From NCBI GenBank assembly GCA_946902985.2, contig OX336393.1, forward strand, positions 363,054,779-363,118,778: 64,000 nucleotides of DNA, given 5' to 3'. The notes beneath the pieces were generated by a model. The model had not been told where the DNA came from. It did not search any database and was given only the letters and a program-made list of their open reading frames with translations. The stretch comes from Meconema thalassinum. Taxonomy: Eukaryota; Arthropoda; Insecta; Orthoptera; Tettigoniidae. This document shows positions 12,045 through 22,179 of the stretch, piece by piece; the stretch's first letter is position 1, and the number at the start of each line of letters is the position of its first letter. Position numbers and translations under genes: made by a program.

Positions 12045-12250
12045 ATTGCTTACTTATTTACTTACTTACTCACTCAATTCCTTGCTTGCTTGCTTACTCA
12101 CTCACTCACTCACTCACTCACTTACTTACTCAATCACTTTCTCACTCACTTATTTACATACTTACATGCTCACATACTCACTCACTCACTCACTCACTCA
12201 GTCACTTAGTTACTTACTCGCTTGCTTCCTTCCTCGCTCATTTCTTTTCT
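7238..12250 (+). repeat. 5-kb (CTTA)n tetranucleotide array with variant units
   Basis: A continuous run of tetramers in one register: CTTA is the main unit, interrupted regularly by TTTG-CTCA, TTAG-CTCA, TCAG-CTCA or ATAG-CTTA. This gives local higher-order units of 16, 20 and 24 bases, the commonest being CTCA-CTTA-CTTA-CTTA-TTTG. From about 11690 the array decays into CTCA, CTTG and CCCA tetramers. All plus-strand frames stay open for long stretches (LTYL and FAHL repeats, up to 420 codons), purely because the tetramer lacks plus-strand stops; no protein is implied. The minus strand has a stop in every frame. Confidence 0.98.
11690..12250. repeat. Degenerate distal edge of the (CTTA)n array
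   Basis: CTCA, CTTG and CCCA tetramers replace CTTA progressively, with runs of (CTCA)n near 11851-11889, 12095-12120 and 12180-12200. Edge decay with a homogenised centre fits unequal exchange or slippage acting mostly inside the array. Confidence 0.9.
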
Positions 12251-12739
12251 TTCAAATCATAGCCTTAATTGAAACTGAGGAATCTGTGAAAAGACATAAA
12301 ATACCCCCTGCTAAGACGTTGTTGGGTTAATTCACCATGTTATGGAATGCGTCATGTTGCCTCTAGCTGCACCATTCCGCAGTATATAAGAAAGTTATGA
12401 ATGCGTGCTTGTTCCTATGTCTGGGGATATCGGGCTCACATTGCTGAACTGTTATCTCATGGCCTCCCCCATTCATTGACTGCTGCTGCTTCCATGCGCG
12501 TTGTGGTTCTGTCGGAGACAGGTGCCAGTGACAGCTACGCCAAGCAACAGCTGTTCACACGACACCCAAATATACCTGAGGCTGAGATGTGCCTTGCCAG
12601 GAAAGGTCTATGACCTGTCTTCTCTCGCGGTACTAATGATGACAGGTTTGCTGACAGTAATTAAGTTTTCTTGCTATGGTCCACGCGCAATAATAAGGAA
12701 GTCTTCCTGAGATCTACCCCACTGTAACATTAATGTGCC
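12251..12739. other. No recognisable feature
   Basis: Spacer between the tetramer array and a SINE. Two overlapping 69-70-codon frames (12401-12613, 12501-12710) have no recognisable domain and I do not call them genes. Confidence 0.5.
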
Positions 12740-13662
12740 GCAGATTGGTTGGTTCCTTAGTTTAGGGGGTGCGACAACGCGGGTATGTAGCCCCGTGTAC
12801 TTTGGGTGTGGGTAGAATCTGTCTGATAACCGATGTTAATTGTGATGACTGTATTCGTGTGTGTTATCTGTTTTTAATTCAAGTATAATAATAATAATAA
12901 TAATATCGTATGGCCTCGGTGCCGGGTGCAAGCTTTGTTATTTGACACCCTCAGGGCAGTTTGAATGTCCAATTTTGTTGTTCCTTGAAGCACTATGAAA
13001 GTCAAGGAGGTTATATATCTAAGGTCCTTGACACTATAGCGCTTTCTAGTAGACTAGAGAAATGAGGAATTTTGTGTTGGTGGAAAATCCCGAGATTAAT
13101 TTTGCCATTATGAACATGGCCTACTGAATTCAAATGGATTCTTTGACATGCCAACATCGTATGACATGCGTATCGTTATTTTCCGCCTTTCAAAAATCAC
13201 TTACCACGGCCAGGAACGAACTAAAAGCTTGGGGTTAGTAGACCGACACGATACCCACTCACCCACCGTGGCAAGCTTCAATTCAAGTAAGGAATGCAGA
13301 CGATAATATCAAGTAGTTCCTACTTTGGCAAGCAAATGCTACCGTCCACGACACCTAGCTGTGAATTTGGCTACTACTAGATGCCATCGCAACCAGCGCC
13401 TAGTGGCGAACTTTGGAACTTAAGAGCATTTTAATCATACCTAACCTACAAATTTTGCTTCACACAAGTTTAGTTAGTCGAAGTTTCTTGTACATGTCAT
13501 AAATCTATGGCATGGGCCCGCCGGCTTAACTTCCACTCCAAAGGAAAGCATACTGAGAAAATTTTAACGCTCTTAAAAAATCCGACGACTTCGGCCGGTT
13601 TTGAACCACGAACATAGGCATAGAACCTCAGCATGCTACCAACTACGCCACCGAAACCGCCG
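12740..13662 (-). mobile_element. SINE family A (long tail, A1), split by a nested SINE
   Basis: Minus-strand element: head at 13662 (ggcggtttcggtggcgtagt), body, and a 3' end of (CCAA)n seen here as ttggttggttcc at 12748. Between 12896 and 13279 another SINE (family M) is inserted, flanked by the 10-base duplication aattcaagta (12886-12895 and 13280-13289). Without the insert the element is the normal length of about 530 bases. Confidence 0.88.
12896..13279 (-). mobile_element. Nested tRNA-headed SINE (family M) with TTA tail
   Basis: Read on the minus strand it begins gaagcttgccacggtgggtg (A-box-like gtgggtgagtgggtatcgtg) with a B-box-like tagttcgttcctgg. GCCACGG and CCGTGGT could pair as the acceptor stem. 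It ends in (TTA)n. It is flanked by the perfect duplication aattcaagta and is the only copy of this family in the window. It must be younger than the family A element it interrupts. Confidence 0.8.
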
Positions 13663-13727
13663 TACTGCAGTTTGTCTGATGTCAAGATTTGACTTGCCAG
13701 TGCCTTAGCGGACAAGGCGGTCAAGAG

Positions 13728-14903
13728 ACTACTGTCGACCAAAGTATTATGTGTACTCGAGTTTGAAGGTTGTTTGTGAAGTAACCAATAGATCTACATA
13801 AAATCCAATACCATCAACATTTTCGTCGTTCTATTTTACAGTACGTTAGTTCATGTAGGTTTGGATTTTTTAATTTATATTTTAATATTTGTTATCGCAG
13901 TTGGAACACAAAAAGTGCCCGTTTTTAAGCGTGTTTCAACCATGCGTCACATTTAAGAAGTATTATCTCAAAAGCCCGTCATCAGATCGAATCCAAATTT
14001 TAACACAATATACACTGGAATGTTGTATAACTGGTTTATTAATTTCACAATTTTGTGTGTCCAAGAAACAAAGTTGTTATCATTGTTGTAAGGTAACTTT
14101 TTCTCGGCTCAGGGTGGTTGGAAAATGTAGTTCTTGGTTGCGTTGTTTTCATTATACATCAAAAAGTTATGCTGTATGACTGTGAAATACGTAAATTAAT
14201 TCACTTATTTTATATCGGTTTGTATTTGTACGAGGAAATAACACATGGTTCTCCAGCTAGCCGCTCCGGCAAAAGCTGTACAGCGTTGCTGAGATGGAGC
14301 CTATCACTTCCGAGCGAGACGCGCCATGATGCGTGTGGGCACCATTTCGGCAACGCTGTACATCTCTTCCCGGAGCGGCTAGCTGGTAAAACATGTTATT
14401 TCCCTGTAGAAATACAAACCGATATAAAATAAGTGAATTAATTTACGTATTTCACAGTCATGCAGCATAACGATTCGATGTATAAGGATTACAATGCAAC
14501 CAAGAACTACATTTTCCAACCACCCCGAGCCGAGAAAAAGTTACCTTACAAAAATGATAACAACTTTGTTTCTTGGACACACACAATTTTGAAATTAATA
14601 AACCAGTAATACAACATTCCAATGCATATTGTGTTAAAATTTGGATTCGATCTGATGACGGGTTTTTGAGATAATAATTCTTAAATGTGACGCAGGGTTG
14701 AAACGCTCTTATAAACGAGCAGATTTTGTGTTCCAACTGCGATAAAAAAAATATTAAAATATATATTAAAAATTCCAAACCTACATGACCTAACGTAAAA
14801 TAGAACACCGAAAATGATGTTATTGGATTTTATGTAGGTCTATTGGTTACTTCACAAACAACCTTGAAACTCGAGTGCACATAATACTTTGGTCGACAGT
14901 AGT
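13728..14903. mobile_element. 1.18-kb foldback element (two ~555-bp inverted arms)
   Basis: The left arm (13728-14289) is the imperfect reverse complement of the right arm (14351-14903), for example actactgtcgacc at 13728-13740 against ggtcgacagtagt at 14891-14903. The innermost pair is tacagcgttg against caacgctgta, leaving a loop of about 61 bases. A TA dinucleotide borders ctgtcgacc on both sides, which would fit a TA-targeting DNA transposon, but the outer bases match too far to be sure. Frames of 96 and 116 codons in the two arms mirror each other and match no family I know. A transcript would form a long hairpin. Confidence 0.9.
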
Positions 14904-14989
14904 AGGATTATACCCCACCGTCATCCATCCTTGGCATGGCTCTCCATGACTTCCCATTTTTAACATGAAGATGTCAGAACGGTGTAAAT

Positions 14990-15330
14990 TGGCCCTCAGC
15001 CTCGCGTGGCCCAAATGAGTAGAGGGGGCTCGATTCCCACCTCAGCCATCCTCGAAGTGGTTCTCCGTGGTTTCCCACTTCGTCTTCGCGCAAATGCCGG
15101 GATGATATCTACCATAAGGCCACGGCCGCCTCCTTTCCATTTCCTTGCCAAACCCTCCCACACTTCCTATTCCTTCATCAGGCCCCTGTTCGCTTTGCAG
15201 GTGAGGCCGCCTGGGTGTCGTGCTGTTCATATACCCCAGTTGTATCCCCGACCCTCAGTGGCGGTAGAGGTGGGATCCCTCGCTTAGTCCGTGGGAAAAT
15301 CCGATCCTGGAGGGTAAAATGATAGCGAAA
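14990..15330 (+). mobile_element. SINE family H
   Basis: Head with gcctcgcgtggcccaaatga and B-box-like gctcgattcccacc, then the shared core (ctccgtggtttcccacttcg; aaggccacggccgcctcc). The H-specific 3' half follows (ccccagttgtatccccgacc; ggtagaggtgggatccctcg). The minus-strand copy at 44498-44950 covers the same parts. Confidence 0.83.
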
Positions 15331-15494
15331 AAAAACTTAACTCTCAGACCATTTTCTGACAAATATACAGATGGTAAGGAATCAAGAGAATTTATCGCCA
15401 CTTTTAAAAAGCTATTTTCACTAGTCCATGAGTTCTCATACTAATCTCGTTGTCGCAATAATGACTACTTTTTGCATTGACCTGTATAAATTTG

Positions 15495-15654
15495 TGTCTA
15501 CATCAAGTTCCTTCAACCCATGCTGTAGACTCCTTGGCTTGATATGACGATTTGTATGATACCTTTCCAATCTGCCATTGCTTCCTGATAGGCTCCACTA
15601 GGTCTTTATGTTTGGAGATCTTTTCGTCATGCTTTGCCTTTAAGTTATTGCTGT
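15495..15654 (-). pseudogene. LINE C-terminal fragment (coiled K/E-rich segment)
   Basis: The minus frame contains KHDEKISKHKDLVEPIRKQW, the pattern N..K..EKI.KY..L..EI...W seen near the C-terminus of a group of invertebrate non-LTR reverse transcriptases. The same LINE type is seen better at 26440-26925, which carries the following segment. Only about 50 codons survive, and a SINE starts at 15655. Confidence 0.55.
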
Positions 15655-16010
15655 TGGGCACGGCTTCGGAGGCGTATTCCGTAGCATGCTGAACTGGTAT
15701 GCCCCTGATCACGGGTTCAAACCCGGCTGAAGTCGTCGGATTTTAAGTGCATTAAAGTCCTTCTATATGCCTTTCTTTGGAGGGAAAGTAAAGCCAATTT
15801 ATGGCATGTAGAAGAACCTACCACTACAATTAGTGTGTAGCCAAAATGTGTAGGTTATTTGGTCAGAAACGCTCTATCAAGTTCCAACGTTCACCGCTGG
15901 GTGTCAGTGACAGTGGCGTATGGTAGCTGAAGTTGGAACTACATGAAGTTGAACTTTTTGGGGAGCCTACGGGCATTCAATTGAAATGCCCTGCTATGGT
16001 CATTGGCTGC
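15655..16010 (+). mobile_element. SINE family A, A2-like subtype
   Basis: Head: cacggcttcggaggcgtatt, with B box cgggttcaaacccggctgaa, which is well preserved. Body and 3' end follow as in 6864-7237 (aagttccaacgttcaccgct; then agcctacgggcattcaattg, diverged). The region between tcggaggggaagtaaagcc and atttatggcatg carries a small deletion. Confidence 0.82.
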
Positions 16011-16065
16011 AGTTCAAATATATTGGGAATTGGTTCATCAACCAGGATGACTTTCTTTACCATAT

Positions 16066-16905
16066 TACTGATTACTATTACTATTATTATTTGCTATTTA
16101 AGCGAAAATACCCCCACAGGAGAACGATTAAACTTGATAACATGCATTTGGAGGTGTGTCTCCTCCGCTCCTCCCAAAATCTCTTCATTCTCGCGGAATG
16201 CTCCCTCTTCCTCTCATCCGTCCACTTTTTCCCAGGTTGTCGTAATGATCTTGGTTCGAACTTAACATTCGCGATTTTCGTCTGGCACTCCGTTCGGTCT
16301 TCGAAATGTTGTATACTGATTACTTGTTAGTCGCTCTGTACCTCTTTATGCCATTCTGTGCCGCATTTACTCTGTGTTATGATACCAAGTAGTTTCTTTG
16401 GCAATCTGGAGGTGGCCATCCTGTGGATGTGAGTGTAAAATTTGGCTCTACGTTTTCTAATTTCGTCTGTTATCGCATTGCTCTTTTGATACAGTTCTGT
16501 ACTAGGTATCTTCATCCAAATGCCGTTTCTGTAGATAGCTCCGTAGATCTTCCGGAATTTTTTTCACTCCTGCTTTTCCAGTTCCCTAATCTTGGAATAA
16601 CCATCGATTAATATTGTTTCAGTGGCATATGTTGCTTCTGGAAGAATAACTGTTTTATAATGTCGTAATTTGGCGTTCGTCGAAATGCATTTCTTGTTGT
16701 AATGGGCCCACGTTAGCCTGTAGGCCTTCTGGATGTTAGTGATTCTGTCTTCAATTGCGATTCGATTAAGTCCTGAGGGCTGTTTAATTTCGACAGGGTA
16801 TTTAAAATTATTAATTATTATATATGAAATGTACTTAAAAATACAAATCAATCTCCCACGGACTCTTTGGGACCCAAAGGCATTGATGATAGCACTGGAT
16901 CTCAA
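16066..16905 (-). pseudogene. LINE 3' end: RT thumb and C-terminal domain relic
   Basis: On the minus strand from about 16800: a thumb-like segment (ITNIQKAYRLTWAHYNKKCI, NAKLRHYKTVILPEATYATE), then RKRRAKFYTHIHRM (the K-R-R-x-x-F-Y-x-H conserved box). After frameshifts comes the basic C-terminal box ARMKRFWEERR near 16165. An AT-triplet tail lies at 16066-16093. Palm and endonuclease are absent. Same LINE group as 46980-47290 and 48076-48340. Confidence 0.75.
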
Positions 16906-17181
16906 GATTTTAATAACAAGTCACTGAAGAGAGAAAATCTTACGCACTATTCTCGCTGTACCAAGGAGGTCTTTTGCAGTAACTGCATATGGTTTCTCTT
17001 CAAGCCACGGCTCTCCTTTGCATTATCCCAGTCCTTTGTGACTGAACCATTCACAGACACAACTACTGGGATGAAGAAAAGTTCCTTTAAGGCGTATATG
17101 TGACTGAGATCAGCGGCGAGTAGCTGGTATTTGCGCCTTTTCTCAGCCACCGTTTAAAGTAGGTTTTCGTCGAGTGGACAC

Positions 17182-17183
<2 letters not shown>

Positions 17184-17210
<27 letters not shown>
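17184..17210. repeat. (ATT)n microsatellite
   Basis: Nine ATT triplets immediately upstream of the first copy of the attacacaag target sequence (17208-17217); insertion target of the family D SINE that follows. Confidence 0.9.
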
Positions 17211-17212
<2 letters not shown>

Positions 17213-17217
17213 ACAAG

Positions 17218-17576
17218 AACCGAGGGTGGTGGCACAGAGTTAGGTCATGGGGCCAAGCTCTCTACTGACTCGGTAGACGCGTGGGTTAGAGCCCCACTGT
17301 CAGTCGTCCTCGAAATGGTTTTCCGTGGTTTCCCCATTTTCAACTCCAGGAAAATCCTGGGACGGTTCCTTCTGACAGGCCACGGCCGCTTCCTTGCACA
17401 TCCTTGCCCAGTTTCCTTCACCATCATTCTTTTCATCGTCATTAACTCATGTCATGAGGTTGGCGTCAGGAAGAGCATCCGGCCGTAAGAAACATCCACC
17501 ACAAAGACTTCCATCGCATCTCATTCCCGACCCCGTTGGAAAACGGGAATTGTAAGGGGTGGAAATACTACATACT
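17218..17576 (+). mobile_element. SINE family D, subtype with LINE-like 3' end (D')
   Basis: Head with taggtcatggggccaagctc and B box gtgggttagagccccac. The core is ttttccgtggtttccccatt with ggccacggccgcttcctt. The 3' end is unlike 4695-5008: ggcgtcaggaagagcatccg followed by accccgttggaaaacgggaa. It is flanked by attacacaag at 17208-17217 and 17577-17586, its target-site duplication. 28215-28470 is a second D' copy. Confidence 0.87.
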
Positions 17577-17587
17577 ATTACACAAGG

Positions 17588-18114
17588 GCGACTTCAGTGG
17601 CGTAGTCGGTAGCATGCTGAACTTCTATGCCTAAGGTCGCGGGCTCATACCCGGCCGAAGCCGTCGGATATTTCAAGAGCGTTAAAAATCCCTCAGTATG
17701 CATTCCTTTGGAGGGGAAGTAAAGCCGGCGGTCCCATGTCATAGAGTTATGGCATGTTAAAGAACCTTCCACTAATTACACCTGTGTGAAGCTAAATTAG
17801 ACTATTGGTTAAACATTTAACAAACACTCTTAGGTTCCTACGTTCATCGCCAGTAACCGACTGCGGTGGCGTCTGGTAACCAAATTCTGAACTAGTAGTC
17901 GTTGATGGTGGCGTTTGGCGGCATAAGCAGGAACTACTTAAAAAAAATTCAATGTCTGCAGTCTCTACTTGAATTGAAAACAGAATCACACACTATTTCA
18001 GCCACCACAATAACTAACACTGGTTATCAGACAGATACTACACACACCCAAAGTACACGGGGCTACACGACCGCGTTGTCTCAGCCTCTAAACTAAGGAA
18101 CCAACCAACCAACC
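17588..18114 (+). mobile_element. SINE family A, full length (A1)
   Basis: Complete element: head gcgacttcagtggcgtagtc with B box gcgggctcatacccggcc, then the body and the shared tail module (actggttatcagacagatac; gtacacggggctacacgacc). The 3' tail is (CCAA)n at 18101-18114. Perfect duplication attacacaagg at 17577-17587 and 18115-18125. It was inserted into the 3' duplication of the older D' SINE. Confidence 0.93.
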
Positions 18115-18125
18115 ATTACACAAGG

Positions 18126-19090
18126 ACACATGAACTCATACAAGAAATATGACCTGATGGAAATACATATTTTCTGACAGAATATTGGCACAAAAGCTCC
18201 CTATTGACGACTCTTTCATCAATCATAAGAGTCAACACAATTCACATGAAATGAATGGATATATTATATTATTTTTTATTGCTAACTGTGCTTCTGTACT
18301 GAAGTTATTATCCAATGCTCTTCCCTGAAAATGGTTCTAATAACAAAAAAACTCCGCGCTACAACAGGTGTTCAGAAGAAATTAGGTCACAAGTAATGGA
18401 ACCAGACTATCACTATTGTCTTTATTGTTCCCTTTTAAACCGAGAGACAGAATGTCGCTTTGGGGACATATACAGTACGTTATATTGTGTACAGCCTTTG
18501 TTCCTGAGGTTATCTAATACAAATAATTACTTTTAAAATTAAAACAAAAAACGTGCACTTGCTTTTAGAAGCGGCCCATCGATAAATAATTGAGTTTTTC
18601 GCCTGACAAACAGGCGAAAAAAGACTATTCGAATACTCCGCCATTGGCATTTGGAATGGAACCTATAATTGATTTTCTGTCTTTTGTTAAGTTTGTGAAG
18701 AATTGAATTTTTATAGGTTGCGAATTGGCTGTGCGCTGCTTACCGTTCTGAATGTAATTCTATTTAAATGTTAGTTACATTTTTGTAGTTGAATGTTTAG
18801 TTTCATATACAGTACGTGTGCCTGCATTTGATTTAAAATATCGCAGAGATATATATTGTTCATTCAGGGGTTCATTGATTGTTCTCTAGTTTGAAATCGG
18901 ACAATATGAATATTCAATATAAAGAATAGGAATTATATCCGTCAATCAATATTTAATCAAAAACAAAAATTACTTTGTTTTGTACATGTTTGGAAATAGC
19001 ATTGGTCACTTCGCCAGCAAATTAAACTACTGTTTCTTAAAGGTAATAATTAAATAAAATTAACTATTATAGTCATTTTTAAAATGTATA
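18126..19090. other. No recognisable feature; small perfect hairpin
   Basis: AT-rich, no family match. An 11-base perfect stem (tttttcgcctg at 18595-18605, cagggcgaaaaa-like partner caggcgaaaaa at 18611-18621) with a 5-base loop is present. It looks like a rho-independent terminator but has no such role in a eukaryote. Confidence 0.5.
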
Positions 19091-19099
19091 TCATACAAT

Positions 19100-19998
19100 T
19101 ATTTGGAGACACAACTCGGGGGTGCTTTCTACCAACAGGTACGGGGACTAGTCTGGAACAAGGATAAACAAGTTATTTACAAAGCATATTATGTTCCTGA
19201 AGCCTCCGTGGCTTAGGCGGCAGCATGCCAGCCTCTCACCGCTGGGTCCGTGGTTCAAATCCCGGTCATTCCATGTGAGATCTGTGCTGGACAAAACGGA
19301 GGCCGACAGGTTTTTCTCCGGGTACTCCGGTTTTCCCTGTCAAAATTTCATTCCAGCAACACTCTCCACTATCATTTCATTTCATCTGTCCTTCATTAAA
19401 TCATTGCCCCAGAGGAGTGCGTCAGGCCTCGGCAGCCGGCACAATTCATATCCTCGCCGCTAGATGGGGGCTTCATTCATTCCATTCCTGACCCGGTCGG
19501 AGACTGGAAGCAGGCTGTGGATTTTCATTATGTTCCTATAATGGTATATGCAGCAGAAACTTGGACAATGACTAAGAGGGAAGAGAGCAGAGTACAGGCA
19601 GCTGAGATGAGATTCCTGAGAAGTATGGTCCAGAAAACTAGGGGAGATGGAGTGAGAAATGAAGATATACGGAAAGAACTGGGAGTACAGAAACTAGATG
19701 ACAAACTCGAGCAAAACAGATTGAGATGGTTTGGACATGTCAAACGGATGAACGAAGAAAGGCTACCAAGACGAGCACTGGAACGACAGATGACAGGGAA
19801 GAGAGGACGAGGAAGACCAAGAATGCGTTGGATGGCCTCGGTGAAGTATAGCATTAGAAAACGGAACCTGGTTTGGAACACCGTGTCGGAAGAGGAATGG
19901 TGGAACGACAGAACAAAGTGGAGAGGAACCATGTTTTCCCCCATCCAGTGTCAGCTGCAAAAGGGGAAATAAAGATGATGATGATGACGATGATGATT
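19100..19998 (+). pseudogene. LINE reverse-transcriptase 3' relic, split by SINE C
   Basis: From 19105 the plus strand codes in one frame for a reverse-transcriptase thumb segment (AFYQQVRGLVW) up to the SINE insertion at 19199. After the SINE and its duplicated target the same reading continues with AAETWTMTKREESRVQAAEM, RWFGHVKRM and GKRGRGRPRMRWM. It ends at a stop near 19972 and a (GATGAT)n tail to 19996. The A-E-T-W and R-L-R-W-F-G-H-V boxes are typical of the C-terminal part of insect endonuclease-type LINE RTs. The catalytic palm is missing, so it is 5'-truncated and dead. The methionine at 19517 lies inside the SINE and is not a start. Confidence 0.85.
19199..19526 (+). mobile_element. 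SINE family C inserted in LINE relic
   Basis: Head gcctccgtggcttaggcggc, B box cgtggttcaaatcccgg, body ggtttttctccgggtactcc, 3' end ctggaagcaggctgtggatt. Flanked by the perfect 11-base duplication attatgttcct (19188-19198 and 19527-19537). Nearly identical in structure to the copies at 23019, 34085 and 63757 on the minus strand. Confidence 0.95.
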
Positions 19999-19999
19999 T

Positions 20000-20558
20000 G
20001 GATTCTGAAAATAAACCATGACATATCCTAAATTTATAAAAAACATTAGAGATATAGAGAAAAGAGAACGTTATTAAGAAGAAAGTAAATCAAATACGTT
20101 ATGTATAGTCTATTAGAATTTAGATTGGTCTTGGAAAATTAAAAAAAAAAAAAAACTCTTTACTAAAAATATATGATGTACGTGTATAATATATCTAACC
20201 CCACCACTATTTAATTTAGATTGTAGCAGTAAATAGTATAAACACTTAGGTTATAAAGTATTTAATTGATAAAGAATATACTTTTATTAATATGAGCACA
20301 TAAAATCATTGAGGGAGATTATAATTTTTTGTCTCTCCAGTAAAATTTGGTTAACTGCAGTTAGTGGGCTTTTGGGTTCCCTGCCTCTATTATTTGCATA
20401 GTACCCAGAAATATTCCTTTGATTTCTGCTTTTTTTTTAAATTATGTTTTAGTTTCTAAATTAGTTTAAATTCAGCCTTCATTGTAAAAGAAATTGTGCC
20501 CTCCACTTAAAAAAGAAGTAATTTTAGGTACTGCAATTTTGTGAAGTAATGATAATAA
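20000..20558. other. AT-rich spacer
   Basis: Poly-A and poly-T runs (20140-20155, 20433-20442) and no recognisable element. Confidence 0.5.
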
Positions 20559-20935
20559 TTGTTGTTTTAAGGGGCCTAAACATATAGGTTATCGGCCCCT
20601 AATGATTTGGACTTAAAATGGAAAGTGAACTAAAACGAACTACTGATTTACAACTTATGTAGTGCTAGAAGAAGAACAGGACAAACAAAATCTTGGAAAT
20701 GAAAGACAGGGAAAAGAAATGCCCGCAACCCTCGTAGAATGAGGTCTGAGGGACTCTGAAATAAGCAGAGCCATGAAAGGCAAATTGGAAGGATAAAGAG
20801 GACAGTGTCTGCATCGAAGCCAATGGATAAAATGGAGAACGCATCCAGTTCAGGAAACCCTCGGGATCACCAATCACGAGTGCACCAGCCGTGAGCCCAT
20901 GAAGGTGTAGCACTATCTAAGGTGAACCGTAAGTG
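20559..20935 (-). mobile_element. Unclassified repeat carrying family K 3' motif
   Basis: Starts with attgttgttttaaggggcct and gttatcggcccctaatga, the same layout as the K fragments at 30363, 35615 and 45262. The segment at 20890-20945 (gtgtagcactatctaagg; gggctacatactccctacct) resembles 21598-21648, so parts of it are repeated nearby. No head or coding sequence identified. Confidence 0.4.
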
Positions 20936-21059
20936 GTAGGGCTACATACTCCCTACCTCCTGTAGGGCATTGTGCAGAAGGCAGTAGATACCATGTAAAG
21001 GAAAGGAGAGTTCTGACCCCTCGAAGAATAATGGTATCAGAAAAGATGAGAGTAGGGAA

Positions 21060-21390
21060 AATTGGCGACCTGCAGAGCGTAGCCATGCTCGTTAAAACAT
21101 GCACCTTGGACGCTAGGGCAGTTGCAGCAAGTCCGGAGGTCGTAGGTTTGAATCTCGGTGCTGATAGCGGCCATCCTGAGTATGGTTTTTCCCGAATTAT
21201 TCCACACTTCCCCTAGCCAAATCCCGGGATAGTAGCTTACCCCAAGTCCCTGGGCACCTATCCCATCACTATCCCGAATAGTTACACATAATACTACAGT
21301 CATCGCAGGAGTACAGGTTATCAGATGAGTTCAACGCACACTCGGGGCTGATGACCAAAATAACCCAAGCCCCTCAAATTAATTATTAAC
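21060..21390 (+). mobile_element. SINE family F
   Basis: A B-box-like segment (gtcgtaggtttgaatctcgg) is followed by agcggccatcctgagtatgg and the F-specific body (caaatcccgggatagtagct; ccccaagtccctgggcacct). The shared 3' tail (gttatcagatgagttcaacg; actcggggctgatgaccaaa) ends it. Copies: 36720-37190 (plus, interrupted), 2885-3230 and 62840-62965 (minus). Confidence 0.75.
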
Positions 21391-21660
21391 ATCAACCGAT
21401 TGTGGCGGGAAAGTGAAAGACTCCCTAGGCCTCGGATAACCTAATACCGTTGGGGTCTGAAGACAAAAAGAGTTGACCAAGGGAAGTCGACGTGAATTGT
21501 AATTGTAATTTTGCTGATTAATTTTGAAAAGTAATTTGTAATTATTATAATGAAGTAGAATGTTTCTCAGATATTTGAAATTCTTACTCCATGAGCCCTA
21601 AGATGTAGCACTATCGAGAGAGCACCATAAGGCTACACACAACCTGCCTTCTTTCGGACA

Positions 21661-22169
21661 GCGGCTTCGGTGGCGTAGTAGGTAGCATGCTGAGCTTCTA
21701 TGCTCAAGATCGCGGAGTCGAACCCAGCTGAAGTCATCGGATTTTCTAAGAGCGTTAAAATCCCTTAGTATGCCTTCCTTCGGAGGGGAAGTAAAGCTAG
21801 TGGGCCCATGTCATAGATTTATGGCATGTAAAAGAACCTTCCACTAACTTCAATTATGTGAACCATTAATTTGTAGGTAAGATTTGATTAACGTTCCGTT
21901 CTTAGTTCCAACGTTCGCCTCCAAGTGCTGGTTGTGGGGTCGTCTAGTAACCATGTTCACAGCTACGTGTCGTTGACGGTAGCATTTGGTAGCAAAAGTA
22001 GTAACTACTTGAAATTGATCGTCTGCAGTCCTTAAGTGAATTACAGATAACACACAATTAACACCGGTTAGGCCTATCAGACAGATTCTCCACACATACA
22101 AAGTACACGGGCCTACATGACCGCGTTGTTGCAGCCCCAGCTCCTAAACTGAGGAATCAACCAACCAAC
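21661..22169 (+). mobile_element. SINE family A, full length (A1)
   Basis: Head gcggcttcggtggcgtagta, B box cggagtcgaacccagctgaa, body tcggaggggaagtaaagcta, shared tail ccggttaggcctatcagaca and gtacacgggcctacatgacc, and a short CCAA tail. The flanks share cttctttcgg / cttctttagg (one mismatch), a plausible duplication. Confidence 0.9.
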
Positions 22170-22179
22170 TTCTTTAGGG

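Noticed and set aside
7197..12330. Many long plus-strand frames (up to 420 codons) with LTYL and FAHL repeats
   Set aside because: They follow from the stop-free (CTTA)n tetramer in all plus frames; overlapping frames say the same thing and no start or flanking exon makes sense.
13889..14808. Two frames of 96 and 116 codons with similar sequences on opposite strands
   Set aside because: They lie in the two inverted arms of the foldback element and mirror each other; no known domain.
18595..18621. Perfect hairpin resembling a bacterial terminator
   Set aside because: The window is plainly eukaryotic; an isolated short palindrome has no known role here.
19528..19944. 138-codon minus frame
   Set aside because: It is the antisense shadow of the LINE reverse-transcriptase frame, which has clear RT boxes on the plus strand.
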